Source of the DNA: QHXQ01 sp038322995
GTDB taxonomy: Bacteria; Acidobacteriota; Blastocatellia; Pyrinomonadales; Pyrinomonadaceae
DNA length: 64,000 nucleotides
Reading direction: 5' to 3'
Assembly: GCA_038322995.1 (NCBI GenBank)
Contig: JBBQGM010000003.1
Location: 50,444-114,443 of the forward strand
This document shows positions 57,238 to 64,000 of this stretch, one piece after another. The number at the start of each line of letters is the position of its first letter. The first letter of the stretch is position 1. The notes beneath the pieces were generated by a model, which saw only the letters and a list, made by a program, of their open reading frames with translations, was not told the origin of the DNA and did not search any database. A program made the position numbers and the translations under genes.

Positions 57238-58653
57238 TTACCAGATTTCATTCGTCAGCAGGTCGTCGTAAGTGTCCCGCTTGCGGGCCAGCTCGAACTG
57301 CCCATCGCCGCGCAACATGACGGCGGCGGGGAGCGGGCGACCGTTGTAGGGAAACGCTTGCGAGAGGGAATATGCACCGGTGTTTAAGAGCGCGAGTAGT
57401 TCGCCGGGACGCACGTCCGGCGGCAGTAGGCGATAATCGGGCAACTTGCCACCACCTTCGATGTCGAAGTAAACGTCGCCGGAGTCGCAGAGCGGCCCGG
57501 CCACTTTGTAAGGCGTGTCGTGTGGCGCGTCGGCGCGGGCGGCGGAGATGAGATGGTAGTACCACTTGTAGCTGACCATTGAGAGCATGAGGTTGAAGCC
57601 CGCATCGGTCAACAGCCACACGTCGCCGGTCTCCGCGCGCCGCTTGATGTTGCGCACGGTGGTGAGGACTGTGCCGGCGTCGGCGATGACGCTGCGACCG
57701 GGTTCGAGCAGGATCGTGATGCGCTCCAGCAAATGCTCGGCATTGGCCGCGCGGGCCGATTCGCGCGCTGCTTGCAATGCCGCGTTTAGCACGTCGGCCG
57801 GTTCGAGGTTTGCGCCGAGCATGGCGCGCTCTTCTTCGGGGAGTTGCTCGGCCTGTGAACGGTCGCGCAGATAATTGACGGGGATGCCGCCGCCGAGGTT
57901 GATGTGCGCGAGCGTGTGCCCGGTCTCGTGTTGGAGCGTGACGAGATGTTCCCACATCGTCTTGAACGCAGCGGCGAACGGTTCAAGGTCGGGCGTCTGC
58001 GAGCCAACATGGATGTGTATGCCGCCGATGTGGAGCAGGTCGGGGAACGACAGCGCGCGGCGAAAAGCAGTTAGCACTTCGGACGAAGTCATACCGAACT
58101 TCGAGGTCAAGAGCGCGGTCTGCAAGCCGATGTGCGAGCGCGTGCCGATCTCAGGGACGAGCCGCAACGTGATGTTCGCGCGCTTATTTTGTCGGCGCGC
58201 GGCCGCCGCGACCAACTCGATTTCATACAGCGAGTCAACGTTGATCGAAAAGATGCCGGCCCGCACGGCCTCATCGAGTTCTTCGTCGGTCTTGCTCGTG
58301 CCGTTGAAGATGATCTGTTCGGGGCGAAAGCCCGCGCGCACGGCCTTGAAGAGTTCGCCGCCGCTGTTGACTTCGATGTCTATGCCGGCCGCGCGCACCG
58401 TGGTCAGCACGGCCATGTTCGAGTTGGCCTTCGAGGCGTAACAGAACTTGACCGGATGCGCGACTGTCTCAGCCGCTTGTTTCAGCCGCGCGATGTTCGC
58501 CGCGATGCGCGGTGCGGAAAAGACGTAGAGCGGCGAGCCGTGCGCGCCGACGAGCGCGTGCGCGTCCGCGCCGTTGATGTGCAGCCGGCCGTTGCGCGGC
58601 TCAAGATAATCCGTGAGCGCCCACGCGGGGGGCGCGACAAGTTGCGCTGACAT
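57238..58653 (-). CDS. lysA: Diaminopimelate decarboxylase-like enzyme
   Basis: A fold type III PLP decarboxylase of 471 residues. Seen: the PLP Lys in FCYASKANSN, GIDIEVNSGGEL, IIFNGTSKTDEEL, IHIHVGSQTPDL, INLGGGIPVNYL, LLEPGRSVIADAG and, near the C-terminus, GPLCDSGDVYF with the catalytic Cys and substrate-binding acid. These match meso-DAP decarboxylases, the last step of lysine synthesis, though ornithine or carboxynorspermidine decarboxylases share many motifs. The ATG at 58653 is chosen because AGGAG lies nine bases upstream. It precedes the permease gene closely. Confidence 0.87.
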   Translation of the reverse strand: MSAQLVAPPAWALTDYLEPRNGRLHINGADAHALVGAHGSPLYVFSAPRIAANIARLKQAAETVAHPVKFCYASKANSNMAVLTTVRAAGIDIEVNSGGELFKAVRAGFRPEQIIFNGTSKTDEELDEAVRAGIFSINVDSLYEIELVAAAARRQNKRANITLRLVPEIGTRSHIGLQTALLTSKFGMTSSEVLTAFRRALSFPDLLHIGGIHIHVGSQTPDLEPFAAAFKTMWEHLVTLQHETGHTLAHINLGGGIPVNYLRDRSQAEQLPEEERAMLGANLEPADVLNAALQAARESARAANAEHLLERITILLEPGRSVIADAGTVLTTVRNIKRRAETGDVWLLTDAGFNLMLSMVSYKWYYHLISAARADAPHDTPYKVAGPLCDSGDVYFDIEGGGKLPDYRLLPPDVRPGELLALLNTGAYSLSQAFPYNGRPLPAAVMLRGDGQFELARKRDTYDDLLTNEIW

Positions 58654-58834
58654 GGTGTAAAACTCCTGCTGCAACGGTGGGCATAGAAACGCGTGCGAAG
58701 ATAGACCGCGCGCCGACGAGCGTCAAGCAGATAAACACATGAACACGAACGAGGGAACAACGTGACAGGTAAGCGTGCTGCCGTCTGTGCCTTTGTCGCT
58801 AGCCATCTCAATATGTGTAAGAGGAAAAGCATTC

Positions 58835-59956
58835 GTGGCTGAAGCGATCAATTGGGCGCGCATCCGCGCGGACTTTCCGGTGACGGAGCAGCTTGCATAT
58901 CTGAATTGTGCGGCGGCGGGGCCTGTCCCGCGCGTGGGGTTGGCGGCAGCACTCAGGTTTTATCAGGAGACGTTGGAATCGGGCGACGCGCACTGGTTTG
59001 AATGGCTCAGGCGACGCGAAGCGGCGCGCACCGCACTGGCGCGACTCATCAACGCTGAGCCGGATGAGATCGCGTTCACGACCAACACGTCGAGCGGCAT
59101 GAATCTGATCGTGGACGCGCTCGCCGGGCGTGGCGAGGTCATTTCGTGCCGGCTTGAGTTTCCTGTCTCTACGCTGCCGTGGTTGCACAGAAGCATAACT
59201 GTTAAGAGGCTCGCTACACCCGACGGCGTGTTGACGGCGGATGATGTGTGCGCCGCGATGAGTGAGCGCACCGGCGTGATCTGTCTGAGCCACGTGCAAT
59301 ATTCGAATGGTTTCCGCGCCGACCTCGCGGAGATCGGCGCACGCAAAGGCGCGCACGCGTTCGTCGTCAATGCGGCGCAGTCGGCCGGCGTGTTTGAAAT
59401 AGATGTGCGGCGCATGCGCATTGACGCGCTCTGCGCCACCGGCCACAAGTGGCTGCTCGGCGGTTATGGTTCGGGTTTCGTGTATCTAAGCCGCGACCTG
59501 TTGGCTGCCTCTCAGCCGCGCGCGATCAGTTGGTTGAGCGTGGCCGAGCCGTTTGCAATGCGGAACGACGAGTATCGCGTGCGCGCGGACGCGGCGGCGC
59601 GGAGTGAACAGGGCTGCCCGCACTTTGGCGGCATCTTCGCGCTTGGCGCGGCGGTTGAATATGCGTTGGAGATCGGCCCGGCCGAGATCGAGCGGCGCGC
59701 GCTGGCGATCAATAAGCTGCTGACTGACAGTCTGAGCGAAGCCGGTTGGCGCGTCCTCTCGCCACTGATGGCTGAGTCACATCGTTCGGCGGAGACGCTC
59801 GTCGCGGCGGCCGAGCCGGAACGCGTAGCGCAGCACCTGCATCAACGCGGCGTCGCCGTCACGCAAAAGCCCGAAGGCATACGCGTCGCCACACACTTCT
59901 TCAACAACGAAGCCGACATCGCGCGGCTCGTCACGGCGCTCGCTGAAGTGCGCTAG
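58835..59956 (+). CDS. Class V aminotransferase family protein
   Basis: A PLP fold type I enzyme of 373 residues related to cysteine desulfurases and isopenicillin-N epimerase-like proteins. FPVTEQLAYLNCAAAGPVP opens the chain, TTNTSSGMNLI binds PLP phosphate, VNAAQSAGVFEIDV holds the Asp/His-type ring contacts, and CATGHKWLLGGYGSGFVYLS contains the Schiff-base Lys. There is no desulfurase Cys loop, so sulfur transfer is unlikely. The GTG at 58835 has GAGG ten bases upstream; a longer frame from 58775 adds an improbable N-terminus. Divergent from lysA. Confidence 0.88.
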   Translation: MAEAINWARIRADFPVTEQLAYLNCAAAGPVPRVGLAAALRFYQETLESGDAHWFEWLRRREAARTALARLINAEPDEIAFTTNTSSGMNLIVDALAGRGEVISCRLEFPVSTLPWLHRSITVKRLATPDGVLTADDVCAAMSERTGVICLSHVQYSNGFRADLAEIGARKGAHAFVVNAAQSAGVFEIDVRRMRIDALCATGHKWLLGGYGSGFVYLSRDLLAASQPRAISWLSVAEPFAMRNDEYRVRADAAARSEQGCPHFGGIFALGAAVEYALEIGPAEIERRALAINKLLTDSLSEAGWRVLSPLMAESHRSAETLVAAAEPERVAQHLHQRGVAVTQKPEGIRVATHFFNNEADIARLVTALAEVR

Positions 59957-60044
59957 CGACCGGCGACTCTCATGTTATGTCGCCGCGCCGGTTGCTACCA
60001 CGCGGTGGTCAGTTTTCTTATTGCAGCAAAGGAGGCAATCACCT

Positions 60045-60623
60045 ATGAGCGCAACTGTGAGCGACACACGCCCGTTGTTTATCCCCGTGCTGCTCGGCAC
60101 GCCACGGCAGGGGCGCATGAGCGAGCATGTGGCGCGCTTCGTCCATGCGGAAGTGGCGAAACGGGCCGGCGTCGAGACCGAACTGATCGACGTGCGCGCG
60201 TTGCCGTTCACGTTGACAGATGAAGGCGAGGGGATCAAAGATGCGGCGTTCAGCGCGACGATGGCCCGCGCCGACGCGCTCGTCATCGTCACGCCTGAAT
60301 ACAATCACGGCTATCCAGGCATCCTCAAGCACGCGCTCGACACAAACCTGAAAGAGTACATACACAAAGCGGCGGGCATCTGCGGCGTCTCGGCGGGTGG
60401 CTTCGGCGGCACGCGCGTGATTCAAAATCTGCTGCCCGTGTTGCGCGAGTTGGGACTGGTCACGATCTACTGGGATGGCAATTTTTCCAACTCGTATAAA
60501 CTCTTCGACGAAGCGGGCAAACTGCTTGACGAGGCCCACGGCAAACGCCTCGACAAATTTCTGGCCGAATTGATCTGGATGGCGAAAGTCTTGCGCCACG
60601 GCCGCGAGCATATTCCACTTTGA
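60045..60623 (+). CDS. NAD(P)H-dependent FMN reductase
   Basis: A 192-residue flavodoxin-like FMN reductase. LFIPVLLGTPRQGRMSEHVARFV is the FMN phosphate loop; ADALVIVTPEYNHGYPGILKHALD is the family signature binding the isoalloxazine ring, and AAGICGVSAGGFGGTRVIQNL follows. It may reduce quinones, azo dyes or flavin for other enzymes. GGAGG sits eight bases before the ATG at 60045. Downstream are a zinc-ribbon protein and a disulfide oxidoreductase-like flavoenzyme, separated by the CGCAAAGA repeat. Confidence 0.92.
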   Translation: MSATVSDTRPLFIPVLLGTPRQGRMSEHVARFVHAEVAKRAGVETELIDVRALPFTLTDEGEGIKDAAFSATMARADALVIVTPEYNHGYPGILKHALDTNLKEYIHKAAGICGVSAGGFGGTRVIQNLLPVLRELGLVTIYWDGNFSNSYKLFDEAGKLLDEAHGKRLDKFLAELIWMAKVLRHGREHIPL

Positions 60624-60652
60624 TGCGACCCCACACTTCTGTACGTCCGATC

Positions 60653-60720
60653 TTGCGTCTTTGCGTGCGGTTGTTCTTTTGTGCGCGGGAAGTCACACGC
60701 AAAGACGCAAAGACGCAAAG
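60653..60720. repeat. Inverted octamer repeat (ACGCAAAG)
   Basis: TTGCGTCTTTGCGTG (60653-60667) pairs exactly with CACGCAAAGACGCAA (60696-60710), 15 bp with a 28-base loop. On the right the unit ACGCAAAG occurs three times in succession (60697-60720). The period here is 8, not 7. It lies between the FMN reductase and the zinc-ribbon gene. Confidence 0.8.
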
Positions 60721-60750
60721 AAAAGCGCGCAAATTACGAAAGGAAGCGCT

Positions 60751-60945
60751 ATGGCAGAGAAGAATCCGATGTTGTGTCCGGTCTGTGGTGTGGCCATGAA
60801 TCATCACGCGGACAAGATTGATTACAACGCTGCGCCCGCCGACCCGGCGCTGGCCGACCCTGTATGGGGCGGCGTCGTTGAGCAAGCGCACACCTGCCCA
60901 CAGTGTGGGCAGACATTTGTCCGGCCCGAGCGCACAGACGCGTGA
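60751..60945 (+). CDS. Small zinc-ribbon protein
   Basis: A 64-residue protein with two Cys pairs, LCPVCGVAM and TCPQCGQTF, 40 residues apart, and a His pair (NHHADK) between them. This is the pattern of a structural zinc ribbon. GGAAG precedes the ATG. Its stop overlaps the GTG of the flavoprotein gene by four bases, suggesting that they are translated together and may act together; the function is not known. Confidence 0.78.
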   Translation: MAEKNPMLCPVCGVAMNHHADKIDYNAAPADPALADPVWGGVVEQAHTCPQCGQTFVRPERTDA

Positions 60946-62417
60946 GCGCGGAGCAATCGCGCTATGATTTGTGCGTCATTGGCGGCGGCTCGGCCGGGCT
61001 GGTGGCAGCCGTGGGCGCGGCAAAACTAGGCGCGCGTGTGGCCCTCGTCGAACGCCGCGCCCTCGGCGGCGATTGTCTCTACACCGGTTGCGTACCCTCA
61101 AAGGCGTTGATCGCTTCCGCCCGGTTCGCGCACCAGATCGGCCGCGCCCCTAACTACGGTTTCGCGCCGCTCACGTGGCAGTTCAAAGACGACAACTTCG
61201 CCGCGATCACTGAGCGCGTCCAACAAATCATCAACACTGTCGGCGCGCATGATGCGCCGGAAGTATTCCGCGCCGAAGGCGTCGAGATCATCTTCGGCAC
61301 GCCACGTTTCATCTCACCGCACGAACTTGAGATCGAGCCGCAGACGGAGAGCAGCGAGGGTCCGCGTCGGTTGCGTGCGCGGCGTTTCTGTCTTAGCACC
61401 GGCTCAAGGCCCGCCGTGCCGTCGATTGTTGGTTTAACGCAAGCGGGATTCATCACCAATGAGGAAGTCTTTCATTTGCAGACGTTGCCGCGCACGCTCA
61501 TCGTACTCGGCGGCGGCCCCATCGGGTTGGAACTAGGGCAGTCGTTCGCGCGCCTCGGTAGTCGTGTCGTCATCGTTGAGATGGGCGACCGTCTGTTGCC
61601 GAAGGAGGATGAAGAGGTCTCGGCCGCGATTGCGGAGGTGCTGCGCGCGGAAGGCGTTGAAGTGTTACTGCAAACTAGAGCAGTTGGTGCGACGCGGACA
61701 GCGGCCGGGCGGAAGTCTTTAACAGTCGAATGCAACGGCACAACCCGCGCCTTGCCAACCGACGAGATTCTAGTGGCGACAGGCCGCAAGCCAAACACGG
61801 AAGGGCTAAACTTGGAGACTGCGGGCGTGCGCTATGACAATGAGCGCATACACACAGACGCTTATCTGCGCACGAGCGCGGCGCACATTTACGCGGCGGG
61901 CGACGTGACCGGCCACTTTCCTTTCACGCATACGGCGGCTTACGAAGCCGCGCTCGTCGTGCGCAATGCGCTCTTCTTTTGGCCGTTGACCGCACGCGCA
62001 GATTTTCGCGTCGTGCCGTGGACGACCTTCACCGATCCAGAGGTGGCGCGCGTCGGTCTCACTGAGAGCGAGGCCCGCGCTCGTTACACACGCATACACG
62101 TCTATCGCGCTACCTTCGCTGACAACGACCGCGCGCAAGCCGAGAGCGCCACCGGCGGCTTCTGTAAACTCGTCTGCGCCGGCCGCACCGGCGAGATCGT
62201 CGGCGCGCACATCGTCGGCCCGCACGCGGGCGAACTCATCCACGAGGTTGTGCTTGCCATGAAACAACGCCTGCCCGCCGCCGCGCTCGGCAGTCTGATG
62301 CACGTCTATCCGACGCTCACGCAGGTCAACCAAAAGGCCGGCCTTGATGCGGTGCTGGCGCGGCTACAGTCGTTTAAGACTATTCTATCCATCTATTTTA
62401 CCTGGCGCAGAGGTTGA
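60942..62417 (+). CDS. FAD-dependent disulfide oxidoreductase (mercuric reductase/LPD-like)
   Basis: A 491-residue flavoenzyme of the dihydrolipoamide dehydrogenase/mercuric reductase family. Seen: FAD motif VIGGGSAGLVAA, redox disulfide GGDCLYTGCVPSKA, NAD(P) motif LGGGPIGLELGQSFARLG, VATGRKPN, AAGDVTGHF and, at the C-terminus, HVYPTLTQVNQKAG with the catalytic His (HxYPT, as in mercuric reductase-type paralogues). No terminal Cys pair for Hg(II) is present, so mercury reduction is unlikely; the substrate disulfide is unknown. GTG at 60942 overlaps the upstream stop (GTGA); a GTG at 60903 is an alternative. The last 25 residues are unusually hydrophobic. Confidence 0.88.
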   Translation: MSAEQSRYDLCVIGGGSAGLVAAVGAAKLGARVALVERRALGGDCLYTGCVPSKALIASARFAHQIGRAPNYGFAPLTWQFKDDNFAAITERVQQIINTVGAHDAPEVFRAEGVEIIFGTPRFISPHELEIEPQTESSEGPRRLRARRFCLSTGSRPAVPSIVGLTQAGFITNEEVFHLQTLPRTLIVLGGGPIGLELGQSFARLGSRVVIVEMGDRLLPKEDEEVSAAIAEVLRAEGVEVLLQTRAVGATRTAAGRKSLTVECNGTTRALPTDEILVATGRKPNTEGLNLETAGVRYDNERIHTDAYLRTSAAHIYAAGDVTGHFPFTHTAAYEAALVVRNALFFWPLTARADFRVVPWTTFTDPEVARVGLTESEARARYTRIHVYRATFADNDRAQAESATGGFCKLVCAGRTGEIVGAHIVGPHAGELIHEVVLAMKQRLPAAALGSLMHVYPTLTQVNQKAGLDAVLARLQSFKTILSIYFTWRRG

Positions 62418-62515
62418 GCTTCCTCCATCTGCTGCGGCTGAATTGCCGGCTGAGAGCGGGGCGGTAAAAAGTCAGTTCGTCTCATCCGCGCAAGGGCGAG
62501 ATTCCTTGGTCGGCG

Positions 62516-63589
62516 CTATTTTGCCGTTTGTCCCGGTGGGTGATAAATGTAGCCGGCGCGCGTCTTCACGGCTACATTCTTTCGGGCAATGCGCACTTTG
62601 ATACTTCGGCGCTCGCCCGGTTTAACAGCCGCCTTGAGATAATAGCCCAGGCTGTATTGCCGGCGTAGTGCTTCGGCGATAGCGGCGAATGATTGGGCCA
62701 TGTCCGTTAGTTTATCTGCCCGGTAGCGCTGCCCGCCGGTTTTGTTCGCTAACTTGCCTAGATACTCTTCGCCGCGCACCATATCCGCTAAGATGTTTCT
62801 GCCGTCCACCACAATGGATGTGATCTCGCTCCAGTGATCAGTCTTGCCGCCAAAATGTTGCCGCGCGTCATACATGATCGGGTAGATCAAGACATCGGTT
62901 TCATCAATCGCTTGCAGATTGGTCTTGGCGGTCGCGCGACTGCCGGTGTCCCAGCCATCCGTTAACAGCACAACTGCCTTGCGCCCCGGAATACGATTCA
63001 GCACGCGCTTAAATAGCACATCAATGGTGTCGTACAAACGTGTCCCGCCGCCCGTGCGCGTCTGCCGGATCGCTTCGCGTAGCGCGTTACGGTCATTCGT
63101 CGCTTTGTTGAGTACCTGCACTTGCTGATCGAACGTAGCGACGACAACGCGGTCGGACGGGCGTAGTTGATCAATGAACGCGATGGCTGCCGCTTGAATG
63201 TTTTTCAGATGCACGTCGGTTGAGCCGCTCACGTCCAGCAACAGAAAAACGGTGAAGGGCTGCTCGACCGGCGCAAAGTAGGCCAACTGCTGTTCGACGC
63301 CGTTCTCATAGATGTGAAAGTCTTCCCGCCGCAGATCGGTGATGAACTTGCCTGTGCGATCCAGCACGGAGACCGGCACTGTAATTAACGTCGTCTCAAC
63401 CCGCTCCACTTCATCTTCCGGCCCCATTGCCGGGGCTGCGCCAGTTGCTGCCGGAGGCTGCGGGCGCGGCGCGGTGGTCGTCGTCTCCTCCGGCGGCGGC
63501 TTGAGCTTGGGCACGGCGGATTGCGCAACTAAACGTTGCGCGGGCTGTGCGAGCAGCCAGAGCAATAAAATTATCCGCACGCTATTCAT
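62516..63589 (-). CDS. Secreted VWA protein, VWFA-related acidobacterial type
   Basis: A 357-residue exported protein with a short signal peptide (RIILLLWLLAQPAQRLVAQ) and a Pro/Thr linker. VERVETTLITVPVSVLDRTG and DFHIYENGVEQQLAYFAPV are the acidobacterial VWFA signature; the VWA domain has the MIDAS motif LDVSGSTDV, ATFDQQV and LLTDGWDTGS. The C-terminus (RQYSLGYYLKAAVKPGERRSIKV) is shared with the proteins at 19.5 and 47.5 kb, so the three are paralogues. Function unknown. It is convergent with the flavoprotein gene. Confidence 0.9.
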   Translation of the reverse strand: MNSVRIILLLWLLAQPAQRLVAQSAVPKLKPPPEETTTTAPRPQPPAATGAAPAMGPEDEVERVETTLITVPVSVLDRTGKFITDLRREDFHIYENGVEQQLAYFAPVEQPFTVFLLLDVSGSTDVHLKNIQAAAIAFIDQLRPSDRVVVATFDQQVQVLNKATNDRNALREAIRQTRTGGGTRLYDTIDVLFKRVLNRIPGRKAVVLLTDGWDTGSRATAKTNLQAIDETDVLIYPIMYDARQHFGGKTDHWSEITSIVVDGRNILADMVRGEEYLGKLANKTGGQRYRADKLTDMAQSFAAIAEALRRQYSLGYYLKAAVKPGERRSIKVRIARKNVAVKTRAGYIYHPPGQTAK

Positions 63590-63786
63590 GATGCGCCATG
63601 TCGCAAGATCGTCGGCATTATACTGCGCCTACACGTGGGCAGCGAACTACGAAAGCAAATGTCTACGCGCTACACAACACGTTTCTGACAAGAGTTATCG
63701 TGGTTGTGGTCTGGTAATTTACTCACGAGTTACAGCATAAAAGTAGTGTCAGCTTGAAGTTACGTTGCGGCTGCTCGATGGCTCGC

Positions 63787-63816
63787 TTGACACCTACGCA
63801 AGCCGCTTGTTACCTT
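63787..63816 (+). promoter_or_regulatory. Putative promoter of tRNA-Val
   Basis: A perfect TTGACA (63787-63792) and a weak -10 TACCTT (63811-63816) are 18 bases apart. The tRNA begins 53 bases downstream. The rest of 63590-63868 shows nothing else. Confidence 0.4.
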
Positions 63817-63868
63817 AGCTTTCCGCTTCCAGAGGTGGTTTGAAGCGTGGGTTGGTTGTTAGCCTTGT

Positions 63869-63943
<75 letters not shown>

Positions 63944-64000
63944 TTCAATGTTTCGACACAAGCTCCGGAAGACCTTGGCCGGCTTGAGTAAGAAGATGAC

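Noticed and set aside
60460..60891. Reverse open frame reading like LRAFLCVFASLRV
   Set aside because: This is the translated ACGCAAAG repeat, not a gene.
60942..62417. True mercuric reductase (merA)
   Set aside because: No N-terminal metal-binding domain, no C-terminal Cys pair and no mer genes nearby; only the general fold matches.

Overview
The window looks like chromosomal DNA of a GC-rich Acidobacteriota bacterium, probably class Blastocatellia. This is inferred from protein content, not from a marker gene: three secreted von Willebrand A proteins of the type named for Acidobacteria (VWFA-related acidobacterial domain), a DUF1800/DUF1501 secreted pair, and a large extracellular mosaic protein ending in a DUF4214 region. 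No phage, plasmid, insertion sequence or CRISPR array is visible. Two tRNA genes are present: Leu(CAG) without encoded CCA, and Val(GAC) with encoded CCA.

Layout. 0-9 kb holds signalling genes: a histone-deacetylase-like hydrolase, a membrane SpoIIE-type phosphatase, an HD-GYP protein coupled to an unknown gene, a DUF4388-DnaJ-TPR protein and a histidine kinase with a degenerate ATPase domain. 9-19.5 kb is mostly housekeeping: an M20 peptidase homologue with altered active-site residues, ligA, a lone trpF, a Uma2 nuclease-like protein, a yggS-yggT-yggU operon, yebC, ruvC and a LysW-like zinc protein lacking the usual C-terminus. 19.5-27.4 kb has a VWA protein, a galactofuranose-type glycan operon (glycosyltransferase, glf, glycoside hydrolase) and a SRPBCC membrane protein. 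27.8-35.4 kb is a secreted block: DUF1800, DUF1501 (Tat) and a 1265-residue haem/sugar-dehydrogenase/Calx-beta/DUF4214 mosaic. 35.5-37.3 kb has a membrane J-domain protein, a VOC protein and a PilZ protein. 37.4-41.1 kb is a reverse-strand set encoding a SPOR membrane protein, a membrane-anchored Zn amidase and an actin-like protein. 41.6-47.5 kb has a PAS-GGDEF-EAL enzyme with a PilZ partner, a radical SAM protein, a CBS protein and a lipoprotein sugar dehydrogenase. 47.5-63.6 kb has VWA proteins, a SIS isomerase, a GT-C membrane protein, a D-aminoacylase relative, murE, an amino-acid permease, a lysA-type decarboxylase, an aminotransferase, an FMN reductase and a zinc-ribbon/flavoprotein pair.

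Two items stand out. First, the SPOR / amidase / actin-like set could couple a cytoplasmic filament to cell-wall cutting through two membrane-spanning partners. The actin-like protein keeps most superfamily motifs but lacks the phosphate-2 aspartate. Second, intergenic regions between about 5 and 32 kb carry tandem repeats that are almost all 7 bp in period, have a different unit at each locus, are often arranged as inverted arms forming hairpins, and often start exactly at, or a few bases after, a stop codon. They resemble in unit length the heptanucleotide STRR repeats of cyanobacteria, but here the period is conserved while the sequence is not.

Several enzyme homologues have altered catalytic residues (M20 peptidase, D-aminoacylase, histidine kinase, LysW, one PilZ). 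All functional names come from reading the translated sequence; no database search was possible.
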